Positions 1 to 7,671 of a DNA stretch of 64,000 bases are shown here, piece after piece; the stretch's first letter is position 1, and every line of letters begins with the position of its first letter. The stretch is taken from NCBI GenBank assembly GCA_965206775.1, contig CBDBKU010000003.1, positions 682,001 to 746,000 on the forward strand. The letters run 5' to 3'. The notes beneath the pieces are model-generated. The model was not told where the DNA came from and made no database searches. It worked only from the letters and a program-made list of their open reading frames with translations. Source of the stretch: VXMF01 sp965206775 (GTDB lineage Bacteria; Acidobacteriota; Terriglobia; Bryobacterales; UBA6623). The position numbers and the translations under genes were made by a program.

Positions 1-767
1 ACGCCGTCCCACTTCTCGATCGCGCGCAGCTGGAGAATCGTCTCCGTGATCGTCTCTCGCTGCAGGCGCTGCGACTCGGCTTCCGCCGTCGCCTCGGTAA
101 CTTTCTGCTCGGCTTCGATCTTGATTCGCTCCAAGTCGCGTTGCGCCTTGAGTGCGTTCTGCTCGGCCGTTTGCTTCGCCTCGATCGCCTGGTTGAACAC
201 GTCCGAGAAGGTGAAGTCGACAATATTGAACTCGTCGACCATGATGTTGCGGGGTATCAGGCGTTCCGCGAGCATTTCCTTGATGAGCGTGGAAACTTCG
301 GCCCGGCGCGTGATCAATTCCTCGGCCGTGAACTGCGCGGTAGCTGCCTTCACAGCTTCCTGCACCGAAGGGTCGATGAGCCGCTCCTTGTATAGCGTGC
401 CCACCTCCTGGTAAAGCTGCGCAGCCTCGTCGGGGGCTATGTGGTAGTTGAGCGCAATCCGAGAATGCACTGTCTGCAAGTCCTTGGACGACGCCGATGC
501 CTCCGTCTCCGCTTTGTGGATTCGGACGTCGATCGGGACGATTGCCTGGATTAACGGGATCTTGAGTTGCAGTCCCTCGCCGCGAACACCTTGTTGAACG
601 CCTCCGAACTTCGAGAAGACGACGCCGCGCTCGCCTGCTCCTATGATCTGAAACGAGTTGAACGCGATGATCAGCAGAACGACGAGCCCGGCGATCGAGG
701 CGATGCCGCCGCCGAAAATGCGCCGCAACGAGTCGCCCAATGAATCGATCTGGATATCTCCACGCAT
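1..767 (-). CDS. SPFH/prohibitin-family membrane protein (3' end outside window)
   Basis: The minus-strand frame opens at an ATG (765-767) just behind a good GGAGG ribosome site and runs off the left edge after about 255 codons. Residues about 21-39 form one hydrophobic membrane segment. An SPFH/Band-7 domain follows, with a FSKFGGVQQGV-like stretch, and then a charged helical region rich in A, E, K and Q (about residues 190-245) that should form a coiled coil. The last visible residues, RAIEKWDG, match the typical late segment of prohibitin-like proteins. This family forms membrane-anchored ring or scaffold assemblies, often linked to FtsH-type proteases. The family call is firm; the specific role (HflC/HflK or bacterial prohibitin) is open. 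Confidence 0.9.
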   Translation of the reverse strand, partial: MRGDIQIDSLGDSLRRIFGGGIASIAGLVVLLIIAFNSFQIIGAGERGVVFSKFGGVQQGVRGEGLQLKIPLIQAIVPIDVRIHKAETEASASSKDLQTVHSRIALNYHIAPDEAAQLYQEVGTLYKERLIDPSVQEAVKAATAQFTAEELITRRAEVSTLIKEMLAERLIPRNIMVDEFNIVDFTFSDVFNQAIEAKQTAEQNALKAQRDLERIKIEAEQKVTEATAEAESQRLQRETITETILQLRAIEKWDG

Positions 768-903
768 GTCATTACCTCCGATTGGTTTGACGGCCACACG
801 AGCACGGGCGCGCGCCGAAATCTTTGGCGCTTGCGCTGATGGCTCTACTTACTAGCTTATCGGACGGATTCGAGTCCGGCGCGCGGCGTGCTGACGAGTC
901 CCC

Positions 904-2493
904 TCAGTGCGGCAGCGAGAATACAAAGATCGAGGTGCCGGCCGCAGTCGCAATGTACTGGCGCCCTTCGAATCTGTAGGTGATTGCGGGGGCTCGAACC
1001 GGACCGCCGGCTTGGAGCCTCCAGAGCGGCTTGCCGGTGGCCGCGTCCAGGGCCATGAGATAGCCCTCGAGCGTGCCGGCGAACAGCAATCCGCCCCCGG
1101 TTGAGAGTAGACCGCTCGTCGGCGGGCTGACCAGCGGGAAACGCCAGCGCGTGTCTCCATTCGACGGATCGACCGCAATGATCGAACCTTCCCTGGGTTC
1201 GCCGGTCACGTTCTCCATGGCGCTTCCCAGGTAGTACTCTCCTTCAACGAAATCCTGCGTCGTCCCGTGGTAGATCTGGCAGCCGTCGCCGCTGTTGAAG
1301 TAATACAGGCCAGTCTGCGGGCTATAGCTCGTGGGGTGCCAGTTGTGTCCTCCGCCCATGCCGGGGCAGGTCAGCGTCCCCTCGTCGGTCGGCTCGCGCC
1401 CGGGAATCAGGATTGGACGCCCGTCCGGACCGATGCCGTCAGCCCAGTTCACATCGGTATAGGCGCGAGCAAAGAGGAACTCGCCGCTCGACCTGTCAAG
1501 TGCGTAGAAATGCCCGTTGCGGTTGGCCTGGACGAGCGCCTTCCGCCCCTTCCCGTCCACTTGCATGTCAACGAGGACCGGATCGGCGACGGAATCCCAG
1601 TCATGGACATCGTGAGGAGTGAACTGGAAGTGCCAGCGCAGCTCCCCTGTGTCGGCGTCTAGGGCAACCATGCTGTCGCTGTAGAGGTTGTCGCCGGGGC
1701 GCGGCGCGCCGTCCAGATCCGGTCCCGGATTCCCCGTACCCCAATAGATCAGGTTCAGGTCCGGGTCGTAGCTGCCAGTAATCCAGGTCGATGCCCCGCC
1801 CCGCTTCCACGAATCGCCTCCCCATGTCTCGTTCCCAGGCTCGCCGGGACCGGGTACGGTCCAGAAACGCCAGACACGTTTCCCCGTCCCCGCGTCATAG
1901 GCGTCGATGAAGTCCCGCGTCCCGAATTCGGCGCCTGCAATTCCGATCACCACCTTGTCCCCGACTATCAGCGGTGCCACGGTGTTCGAATAGCCCTTGC
2001 GGTAGTCGGCGGATTCAACTTCCCAGATCACGTCGCCAGTCTTCGTGTCCAACGCCACCAGCGTCGCGTGCACGTTCACCTTGTAAAGGCGATCGCCCAG
2101 GATCGCGAGCCCGCGGTTCGGCTGCCCGCAGCAGAGCGCGAGATCGGCCGGCACAGGATCCGAGTAGTGCCAAAGCTCGCGCCCCGTCTTCAGGTCCAAG
2201 GCCCAGGCATGATTCGACGGCCCCGAGACATACATGACGCCATCGCGCACCAGCGGCGTCGTTTGGAACTTCCCGAGGATGTCGGATTGGAAGATCCAGG
2301 TCGGTGCGATCCGACTGACATTCTCGGTGTTGATTTCGTCGAGGGGCGAGTGGCGCCACGCAGAGTAGTTCCGACCGTACATCAGCCAGGATTCGTCGTC
2401 CTGCTGGGCACGCATCAACCCATCGCCGCTGACCGGCCCCTGGGCTAGCAAGCCGCCCGCTAGCAGGATCCCGATGCTCAAGCGCAACTTCAT
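904..2493 (-). CDS. PQQ-dependent dehydrogenase-like beta-propeller protein
   Basis: The 529-aa protein has an N-terminal signal peptide (about 1-24) and eight-bladed propeller repeats of the quinoprotein alcohol dehydrogenase family. Visible blade motifs include ALDLKTGRELW, ALDTKTGDVIW, ALDADTGELRW and ALDAATGKPLW. The adjacent cysteine pair CCGQPNRG corresponds to the vicinal disulfide that lies over PQQ in this family, and PHDVHDWDS sits where the catalytic Asp region is expected. It should oxidise an alcohol or sugar in the periplasm. Its start codon overlaps the stop of the cytochrome gene upstream (2490-2493, ATGA), so the two are co-translated and the cytochrome is the likely electron acceptor. 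The substrate cannot be deduced. Confidence 0.9.
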   Translation of the reverse strand: MKLRLSIGILLAGGLLAQGPVSGDGLMRAQQDDESWLMYGRNYSAWRHSPLDEINTENVSRIAPTWIFQSDILGKFQTTPLVRDGVMYVSGPSNHAWALDLKTGRELWHYSDPVPADLALCCGQPNRGLAILGDRLYKVNVHATLVALDTKTGDVIWEVESADYRKGYSNTVAPLIVGDKVVIGIAGAEFGTRDFIDAYDAGTGKRVWRFWTVPGPGEPGNETWGGDSWKRGGASTWITGSYDPDLNLIYWGTGNPGPDLDGAPRPGDNLYSDSMVALDADTGELRWHFQFTPHDVHDWDSVADPVLVDMQVDGKGRKALVQANRNGHFYALDRSSGEFLFARAYTDVNWADGIGPDGRPILIPGREPTDEGTLTCPGMGGGHNWHPTSYSPQTGLYYFNSGDGCQIYHGTTQDFVEGEYYLGSAMENVTGEPREGSIIAVDPSNGDTRWRFPLVSPPTSGLLSTGGGLLFAGTLEGYLMALDAATGKPLWRLQAGGPVRAPAITYRFEGRQYIATAAGTSIFVFSLPH

Positions 2494-3275
2494 CGTCGGC
2501 CTCCCTCGCCGCGAAGGCTCTGCATGTATGCAAGCACATCCTTCTGCTGCTCGTCCGTCAGGCTCTCGGCGTAACTATCTGGCATGAGAGACGCGAATTC
2601 CCTCTCGATCGATTGCGCGTCTTCCCGGAGGTACGAATGGATCTTCCCCGATGCATCGATCAATTGCGCCGAGAAATCGTCGTACCCGAGCCCGATCCCG
2701 TGCACCGTCTGGCCGTCGGCGGTGACAATCTTGACCACGTAGTAGCCCGGCGGGAGATCCTTCTCGGGATCCACCAGGGCGTCTCGGAGATACTCGGCGC
2801 TGCGGGAGCGTCCGATTCGCGTAAGGGACGGCCCGAACGCTCCCCCGCGCTGCCCGACGCGATGGCAGCCGCCGCACCCTCCCTGATTCCAGAAGACTTC
2901 CTCGCCGCGCGCGACGTTCCCGTCCGGCTTCTCGCCAGCCGCCGGCTCGAACGTCCGCAGGTAGGCGACCATTCGCCAGATGTTGTCCTCCGTGCTGCGA
3001 GCGCCGAATGCCGGCATCTCGGTGCCGGGGATCCCTTCCGCAATGACGCGGTAGATCGCCAGGTCCGTGTCTCCCGCCGCGAACTCCCCTCGATTCAAGG
3101 CGGGGCCGCGCCCGCCCTCCGCGTGGATCCCATGACAAATCGAACAGCGCAGGCGGAATGAGGCCTTGCCCACGCCTATCGAAGGCGGATCTCCGTGAAA
3201 GGGACTAATCTTCAATTCCTGTCCCTGAGCTATCACCGCCGACACGGCCAGCAGTGCCGCTATTCCCCAACCCAC
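2490..3275 (-). CDS. Dihaem c-type cytochrome, partner of PQQ dehydrogenase
   Basis: The 261-aa exported protein has two haem c motifs, CSICH (about residue 44) and CGGCH (about residue 133), each starting a cytochrome c domain. The N-terminus is a short hydrophobic signal peptide. The chosen start is a GTG (3273-3275) with no obvious Shine-Dalgarno sequence; no better in-frame start is seen. The second domain contains the GPSLTRIG and LPPGYYVVKI-type segments found in cytochrome domains attached to PQQ and PVC-type dehydrogenases. The stop overlaps the start of the dehydrogenase gene downstream, which supports a role as its direct electron acceptor. Confidence 0.88.
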   Translation of the reverse strand: MGWGIAALLAVSAVIAQGQELKISPFHGDPPSIGVGKASFRLRCSICHGIHAEGGRGPALNRGEFAAGDTDLAIYRVIAEGIPGTEMPAFGARSTEDNIWRMVAYLRTFEPAAGEKPDGNVARGEEVFWNQGGCGGCHRVGQRGGAFGPSLTRIGRSRSAEYLRDALVDPEKDLPPGYYVVKIVTADGQTVHGIGLGYDDFSAQLIDASGKIHSYLREDAQSIEREFASLMPDSYAESLTDEQQKDVLAYMQSLRGEGGRR

Positions 3276-3381
3276 GCTATGAAGAGTATGACTTTGGGCA
3301 GTCGCAGGTCAACTCCAAATTCGGAAGCGAGCCCGAAACCCACAAGTAGGGCGGACACGGATTGCAGATAATGGAGCGATC
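3276..3381. promoter_or_regulatory. Divergent intergenic promoter region
   Basis: This 106-bp gap separates the minus-strand cytochrome/PQQ pair from the plus-strand DUF3604 gene, so it must hold both promoters. A GGAG ribosome site precedes the DUF3604 start. No convincing -35/-10 pair or operator can be picked out by eye. Confidence 0.4.
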
Positions 3382-6201
3382 ATGACGCGCCTCGCATTCG
3401 CTCTCCTGCCCCTTCTGCTCGCGCCTGCCGGGAGCGCGCAAGAGCATCCGCTGAGGGCGCTCAACATCGAATTCGGGATCAAGGATCCCGAGCCTCAGAC
3501 ATGGGACGGTTCGCTCAGCATCGACAAGGGCGAGATCGTCGATCTCAGGGGCCACCGGTTCAAGGAAGGCGAATCGATCGGCCCAGACCACTCGTGGGTT
3601 GCCCGTACGGATCCCTGGGTGCCTCCGACCGGCGGGATGCATCCCCACGAGCTACCGTTCCCACACGTCACGCGGGTCCAGACAGTCGGAGTGACGCTCT
3701 ACTACCGAGCTCCCGAGGACGCCACGGTCTCCGTCAAGACCGCCAACGGCGACTTCTTCTTCAAACCGTCCGACCTGCCTGCTTCGGATGCGATGCACAT
3801 CCTGGCAACAAAGGTCGAGGTGCGGAGGGTGCCTCCCGTCGAAACGGTAACGACGGCCGAGTACGAGGACGACTACCCCACCATGGTCGTGTCTGGCGAA
3901 GGGACCCTCTCGCTGGCCTGGATCGGGTACAAGGATGAGAACGACCAAGTATTCGTGCGCGACCGCTCGAACGGTTCGTGGGGCGAGATCGGCGGCGTCC
4001 CGGAAGCTTCCGGGGACCTGCAGGGCCTGGGTGCGGCCTACGACCCGGAAGGTGCCCTTCACTTGGTATGGGCGAAGCGTGTCGGCGGAGACTGGCGCCT
4101 GCTGCATGCCTCTCGATCTGGCTCGTCGTGGAGCGAGCCCAGACCGATCACTTCGGGACAGGGGAACAACATCTTCCCTGCGCTGGCTAGCGACCGGCAC
4201 GGCGGGCTCCACGTGGCGTGGCAATCCGCGAGGATGGGCTTCTCATCGATCTACTACAAGTCGTTCGACGGTTCGGCATGGTCCGACGAGGTCCCAGTCA
4301 GCCATCCGGGGGCAGCAGCGAACGAATGGTATCCGGACATCGCCGCCGACACAAACGGGACTGCTTGGGTCGTCTGGGACAGCTACGAAGGCGGCAGCTA
4401 CAACATCCGCTTGCGGTCCGTCAGCGCCGGGCGAGCGGGCGACCTGATGAAGGTGACCGACACGCCTCGCTACCACGGCTCCCCAAGCATCGCAGTGGAT
4501 GCCGAGGATCGAGTATGGATCGCTTACGACGAGGCCGAGGAAAACTGGGGCAAGGACTCCGGTTTCCTCCTGCGGGGAGGGGCTGGCATCTACCAGTCTC
4601 GGACGAGCAGGGTGGTCGCCTGGAACGGCAGCGAGTGGCTGGCTCCGCTCGACGACGTCAACCGGCGATTCCGACCGAGCGTCCGCCGCTACATCCAGAC
4701 GCCGGAACTGGCTGCTGACACCAAGGGTCGGATGTGGCTACTGCTCCGCCCGCGAGTCCGCTCGGTCAAGCCGGAATCACTCTGGGCGGCTGGCGGCAAG
4801 TGGGCGGTCATGGCGACCTACTACTCCGGCGGGCGATGGGCCGACCCATTCGGCATTCCCGAGAGCGTCGGACGCAACGAAGGACCGATGGACGCCGTCG
4901 CCGGCCCGAACGGAGAGATGTATGCCTCATGGACGACCGACCAGAAGCTCTGGGGAGGGCCGACATTCGGGCATTACCCGAAGGACAACCAGGTGTACTT
5001 CGCCGAGATCTCCGGACAGTTCCGCAACGAGCGCATCAATCCGGCGGTGCTCGGGCCGAGGGGTACCGAGGGCCCGGCAATGCTGCCGCTTGAAACCAGG
5101 GAGGCCGAGCAAGTGGCCGCGATCCGCAACTACACGATCCGTTCAGGCGGAAAGCGGTACAGGATCTATCGCGGCGACTTGCACCGCCACACCGACATTT
5201 CCCTTGATGGCTCCGGCGACGGCTCGCTGTACGATTCGTTCCGATACATGATGGACGCCGCCGCGATGGATTTCTATCTCGTGACCGACCACAAAGGCAC
5301 GTACGATCCGAATTCTGACTGGGGCAGGGTGGATACGGAGTACAGCTGGTGGCGAACCGAGAAGGCCGAAGACATGTTCCACGTGCCAGGCCGCTTCGTC
5401 ACGCTCTTCGGATACGAGCGGAGTCTCTCGTACCCGAACGGGCACCGCAACATCATCTACGCCGAACGTGGCAACAGGCCTATCCAGATTACGCAGGAGG
5501 AGCGGCGGACGAGCACCGGTCCGTTCCTCTACGACGAGCTTCGAAAGCAGGGCGGCATCGCTACGTCCCACACCTCGCACACGACTATGGGGACCGACTG
5601 GCGCGACAACGATCCCGAACTCGAGCCGATTGTAGAGATCTTCCAGGGGGCCAGAACATCTGTCGAGCACGAGGGAGGCCCCCTTGCCTCCTCAGCGGCG
5701 AGAACTGACCTTTGGGCAGGAAATTACCGGCCCAAGGGATTCGTGTGGCTGGCGTGGGAGAAGGGCTACAAGCTGGGCGTCCAGGCGAGTTCAGACCATG
5801 TGTCCACGCACACTTCGTACGCCATGGTCATTGCGGATGACTTCTCGAGGAAGGGGCTGCTGGATGCCATGCGCAAGCGACATACCTATGCCGCGACAAG
5901 CAACATCATCCTGGACTACCAGATGCAGGCCGGGGACAGCGATTGGATCCAGGGAGACGAGTTCTCGTCGTCGGAGATCCCGACCGTCCGCGCGGTGATC
6001 CGCGGAACGAACGCGATCAAGGAAGCCGTTGTCGTGCGTGACAACACCTACGTCCATACACAAGCGGGCGATGGCGAGCGCATGGAATTCGAGTTCCGCG
6101 AGCAGTCCCTGGAATCTGGCGAACACTACTACTACGTACGGGTCGAGCAGGAAGACGGCAATGTGGCCTGGTCCAGTCCAATCTGGGTGACGAAGCAGTG
6201 A
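3382..6201 (+). CDS. Secreted DUF3604 protein with BNR-like repeats and PHP-like domain
   Basis: The 939-aa protein has a signal peptide (about 1-19, ending GSAQ). A long beta-propeller-like region (about residues 150-560) follows, with repeated sialidase/BNR-like strands such as YKDENDQVFVRDRSNGSW. The C-terminal part (about 590-900) is the DUF3604 domain, which resembles a PHP metallohydrolase: GDLHRHTD, LVTDHK, GYERS and GHRNIIY supply likely metal-binding His and Asp residues. DUF3604 proteins are common in Acidobacteriota and Planctomycetota and have no firm activity; hydrolysis of a phosphate or other ester is an inference. It is transcribed divergently from the cytochrome/PQQ operon. 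Confidence 0.88.
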   Translation: MTRLAFALLPLLLAPAGSAQEHPLRALNIEFGIKDPEPQTWDGSLSIDKGEIVDLRGHRFKEGESIGPDHSWVARTDPWVPPTGGMHPHELPFPHVTRVQTVGVTLYYRAPEDATVSVKTANGDFFFKPSDLPASDAMHILATKVEVRRVPPVETVTTAEYEDDYPTMVVSGEGTLSLAWIGYKDENDQVFVRDRSNGSWGEIGGVPEASGDLQGLGAAYDPEGALHLVWAKRVGGDWRLLHASRSGSSWSEPRPITSGQGNNIFPALASDRHGGLHVAWQSARMGFSSIYYKSFDGSAWSDEVPVSHPGAAANEWYPDIAADTNGTAWVVWDSYEGGSYNIRLRSVSAGRAGDLMKVTDTPRYHGSPSIAVDAEDRVWIAYDEAEENWGKDSGFLLRGGAGIYQSRTSRVVAWNGSEWLAPLDDVNRRFRPSVRRYIQTPELAADTKGRMWLLLRPRVRSVKPESLWAAGGKWAVMATYYSGGRWADPFGIPESVGRNEGPMDAVAGPNGEMYASWTTDQKLWGGPTFGHYPKDNQVYFAEISGQFRNERINPAVLGPRGTEGPAMLPLETREAEQVAAIRNYTIRSGGKRYRIYRGDLHRHTDISLDGSGDGSLYDSFRYMMDAAAMDFYLVTDHKGTYDPNSDWGRVDTEYSWWRTEKAEDMFHVPGRFVTLFGYERSLSYPNGHRNIIYAERGNRPIQITQEERRTSTGPFLYDELRKQGGIATSHTSHTTMGTDWRDNDPELEPIVEIFQGARTSVEHEGGPLASSAARTDLWAGNYRPKGFVWLAWEKGYKLGVQASSDHVSTHTSYAMVIADDFSRKGLLDAMRKRHTYAATSNIILDYQMQAGDSDWIQGDEFSSSEIPTVRAVIRGTNAIKEAVVVRDNTYVHTQAGDGERMEFEFREQSLESGEHYYYVRVEQEDGNVAWSSPIWVTKQ

Positions 6202-6463
6202 AGGCCTCGCGCAGCAACGCTAACCCGTCCGAGAACCGCGGCCGAACACGTGAACCGGACCCCTCCGAGCAGGATGCCGGGAAGATGTGCAGCAGCGGGC
6301 ACACGCTGCCCGCTTTCTAGCGTCAATGCAAGAGAAAATACGTAGATCGGGCGCTGGGCGCGTGTGTCGAGGACGCCGTTGGCAGCTTGCTTTTCCTGTA
6401 CGCGACCTAGCACAAGTGGTCCGCCGGATCCGCTGCCGGTTCATCGGCCGGAGATGAATAGCT

Positions 6464-6868
6464 ATGAGCGCTGAGAAAGCCTGGCCCGAATCCACCTTCA
6501 AATGGGAGGACGAGGACAGCGAACACTACTGCGGATCGCATCGGGACCCGTTCTTCGATAGCCCGGATCAGGTGCTTGAAGCTTTGCCCGGGATGATTCC
6601 GACCTTAAGGCCCATCAGTTCGTCTGGCGATACCTAGGCCGGGCATCGCGAAGTTCCGGGAGGCTGGCCGACGGGAGCCTATCTCTGCTGGCCGAATGCA
6701 AATCGAGGGCTGGTCGCCACGCTGGGAGAGACGGAGGGCAAGGCCGAACTGATCAACTCTTCCCCGTTTGCTGGCAACGGCGTCCAGGTCGGCATCGAGA
6801 TCGAAACGGTTCACGTTTGGTCCAGTGGTGCTGAAGCCCAGATCGAAGGGAATCAGGAGACTCGGTAG
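6464..6868 (+). pseudogene. Small unrecognised gene with an in-frame amber codon
   Basis: A frame starts at ATG 6464 behind GGAGAT, runs 57 codons to TAG (6635-6637), then continues open in the same frame to TAG at 6866-6868. The first part is acidic (FKWEDEDSEHYCGSHRDPFF). The second part has protein-like composition (GGWPTGAYLCWPNANRGL, LGETEGKAELINSSPF, AEAQIEGNQETR). Between about 6586 and 6640 another frame reads better (DLKAHQFVWRYLG), so a compensated pair of frameshifts is an alternative to a nonsense mutation. Without these changes it would encode about 134 aa. I do not recognise the family. It sits directly in front of a truncated DUF4143 gene, which supports local decay. Confidence 0.4.
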
Positions 6869-7564
6869 TGTCGTTCTCGAATCTCGCGTTTCTCCGCAAC
6901 CGCGCCTGGTACGAGGCCGGAAAGCGACAAGACTTCGTCCTCGCGGAACGTAAGCCAGATCGGCAGGAGCATGGCGCTCTCGTACCACACGGTCAACCTG
7001 TACCTGGACTACCTGGAGGGCGCTTTCCTCGTGCGTCGCCTGCCGGCCTGGAGCGCGAACATTCGGAAGAGGCTGGTAAAGCGCCCAACAGTGTACTGGC
7101 GCGATTCGGGCTTGTTGCACGCGCTGCAGCAGGTCGCGAACCACGACGAGCTGCTTCGCCAGCCGTGGGTCGGAGCAAGCTGGGAGGGCTACGTCGTCGA
7201 GCAAGTCCTCGCTGCTCTGCAGCACACGGACCTAGCGTTCGAAGCATACTATCTCCGCACCAGCGACCAACGCGAGATCGACCTGCTCGTGAAGGTCGGT
7301 ACGGAACTGTGGGCAATCGAAACCAAGCTTACGACCAACCCGACTCGAAACGACCTGGCAAGGCTCGATGCGAATGCGGACCTGATCGGGGCGGACCGAC
7401 GGTTCCTCGTCTGCTACCAGAGCGGTCTGGTCGAATCACGATCGCGGATCGTCTGCGATGTCGCCGGCATCCTCAGCCATATCGAGGGATGCCGGTCGAA
7501 TCACGCTGAACTCTTCGGGGCCAGCTGCGTGGTCCGAACGCGGAACGGCTGGAAGCCCTTGTGA
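6869..7564 (+). pseudogene. DUF4143-domain fragment of an AAA ATPase gene
   Basis: The open frame carries the C-terminal half of a DUF4143 protein: RNVSQIGRSMALSYHTVN (a winged-helix-like region), LDYLEGAFLVRRLPAW, then KRPTVYWRDSGLLHAL, and an endonuclease-like end containing REIDLLVKVGTELWAIETKL. The family normally has an N-terminal AAA ATPase domain of about 200 residues with a Walker A motif; nothing like it is found upstream. The first ATG is at 6971 (198 codons from there), but homology begins upstream of it, at about 6941. This is most likely a 5'-truncated pseudogene. Such ATPases are widespread and of unclear role. Confidence 0.75.
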
Positions 7565-7671
7565 CCCTGGCGGCGCTGGAAGTCTACGGCCAATTCCCGA
7601 AAGATCGTAGCGTGCGTTCCGGCGCAAGACGCTCGGGGGGAATGGTCACTATGGCGCTCCGCCACAGCGGC

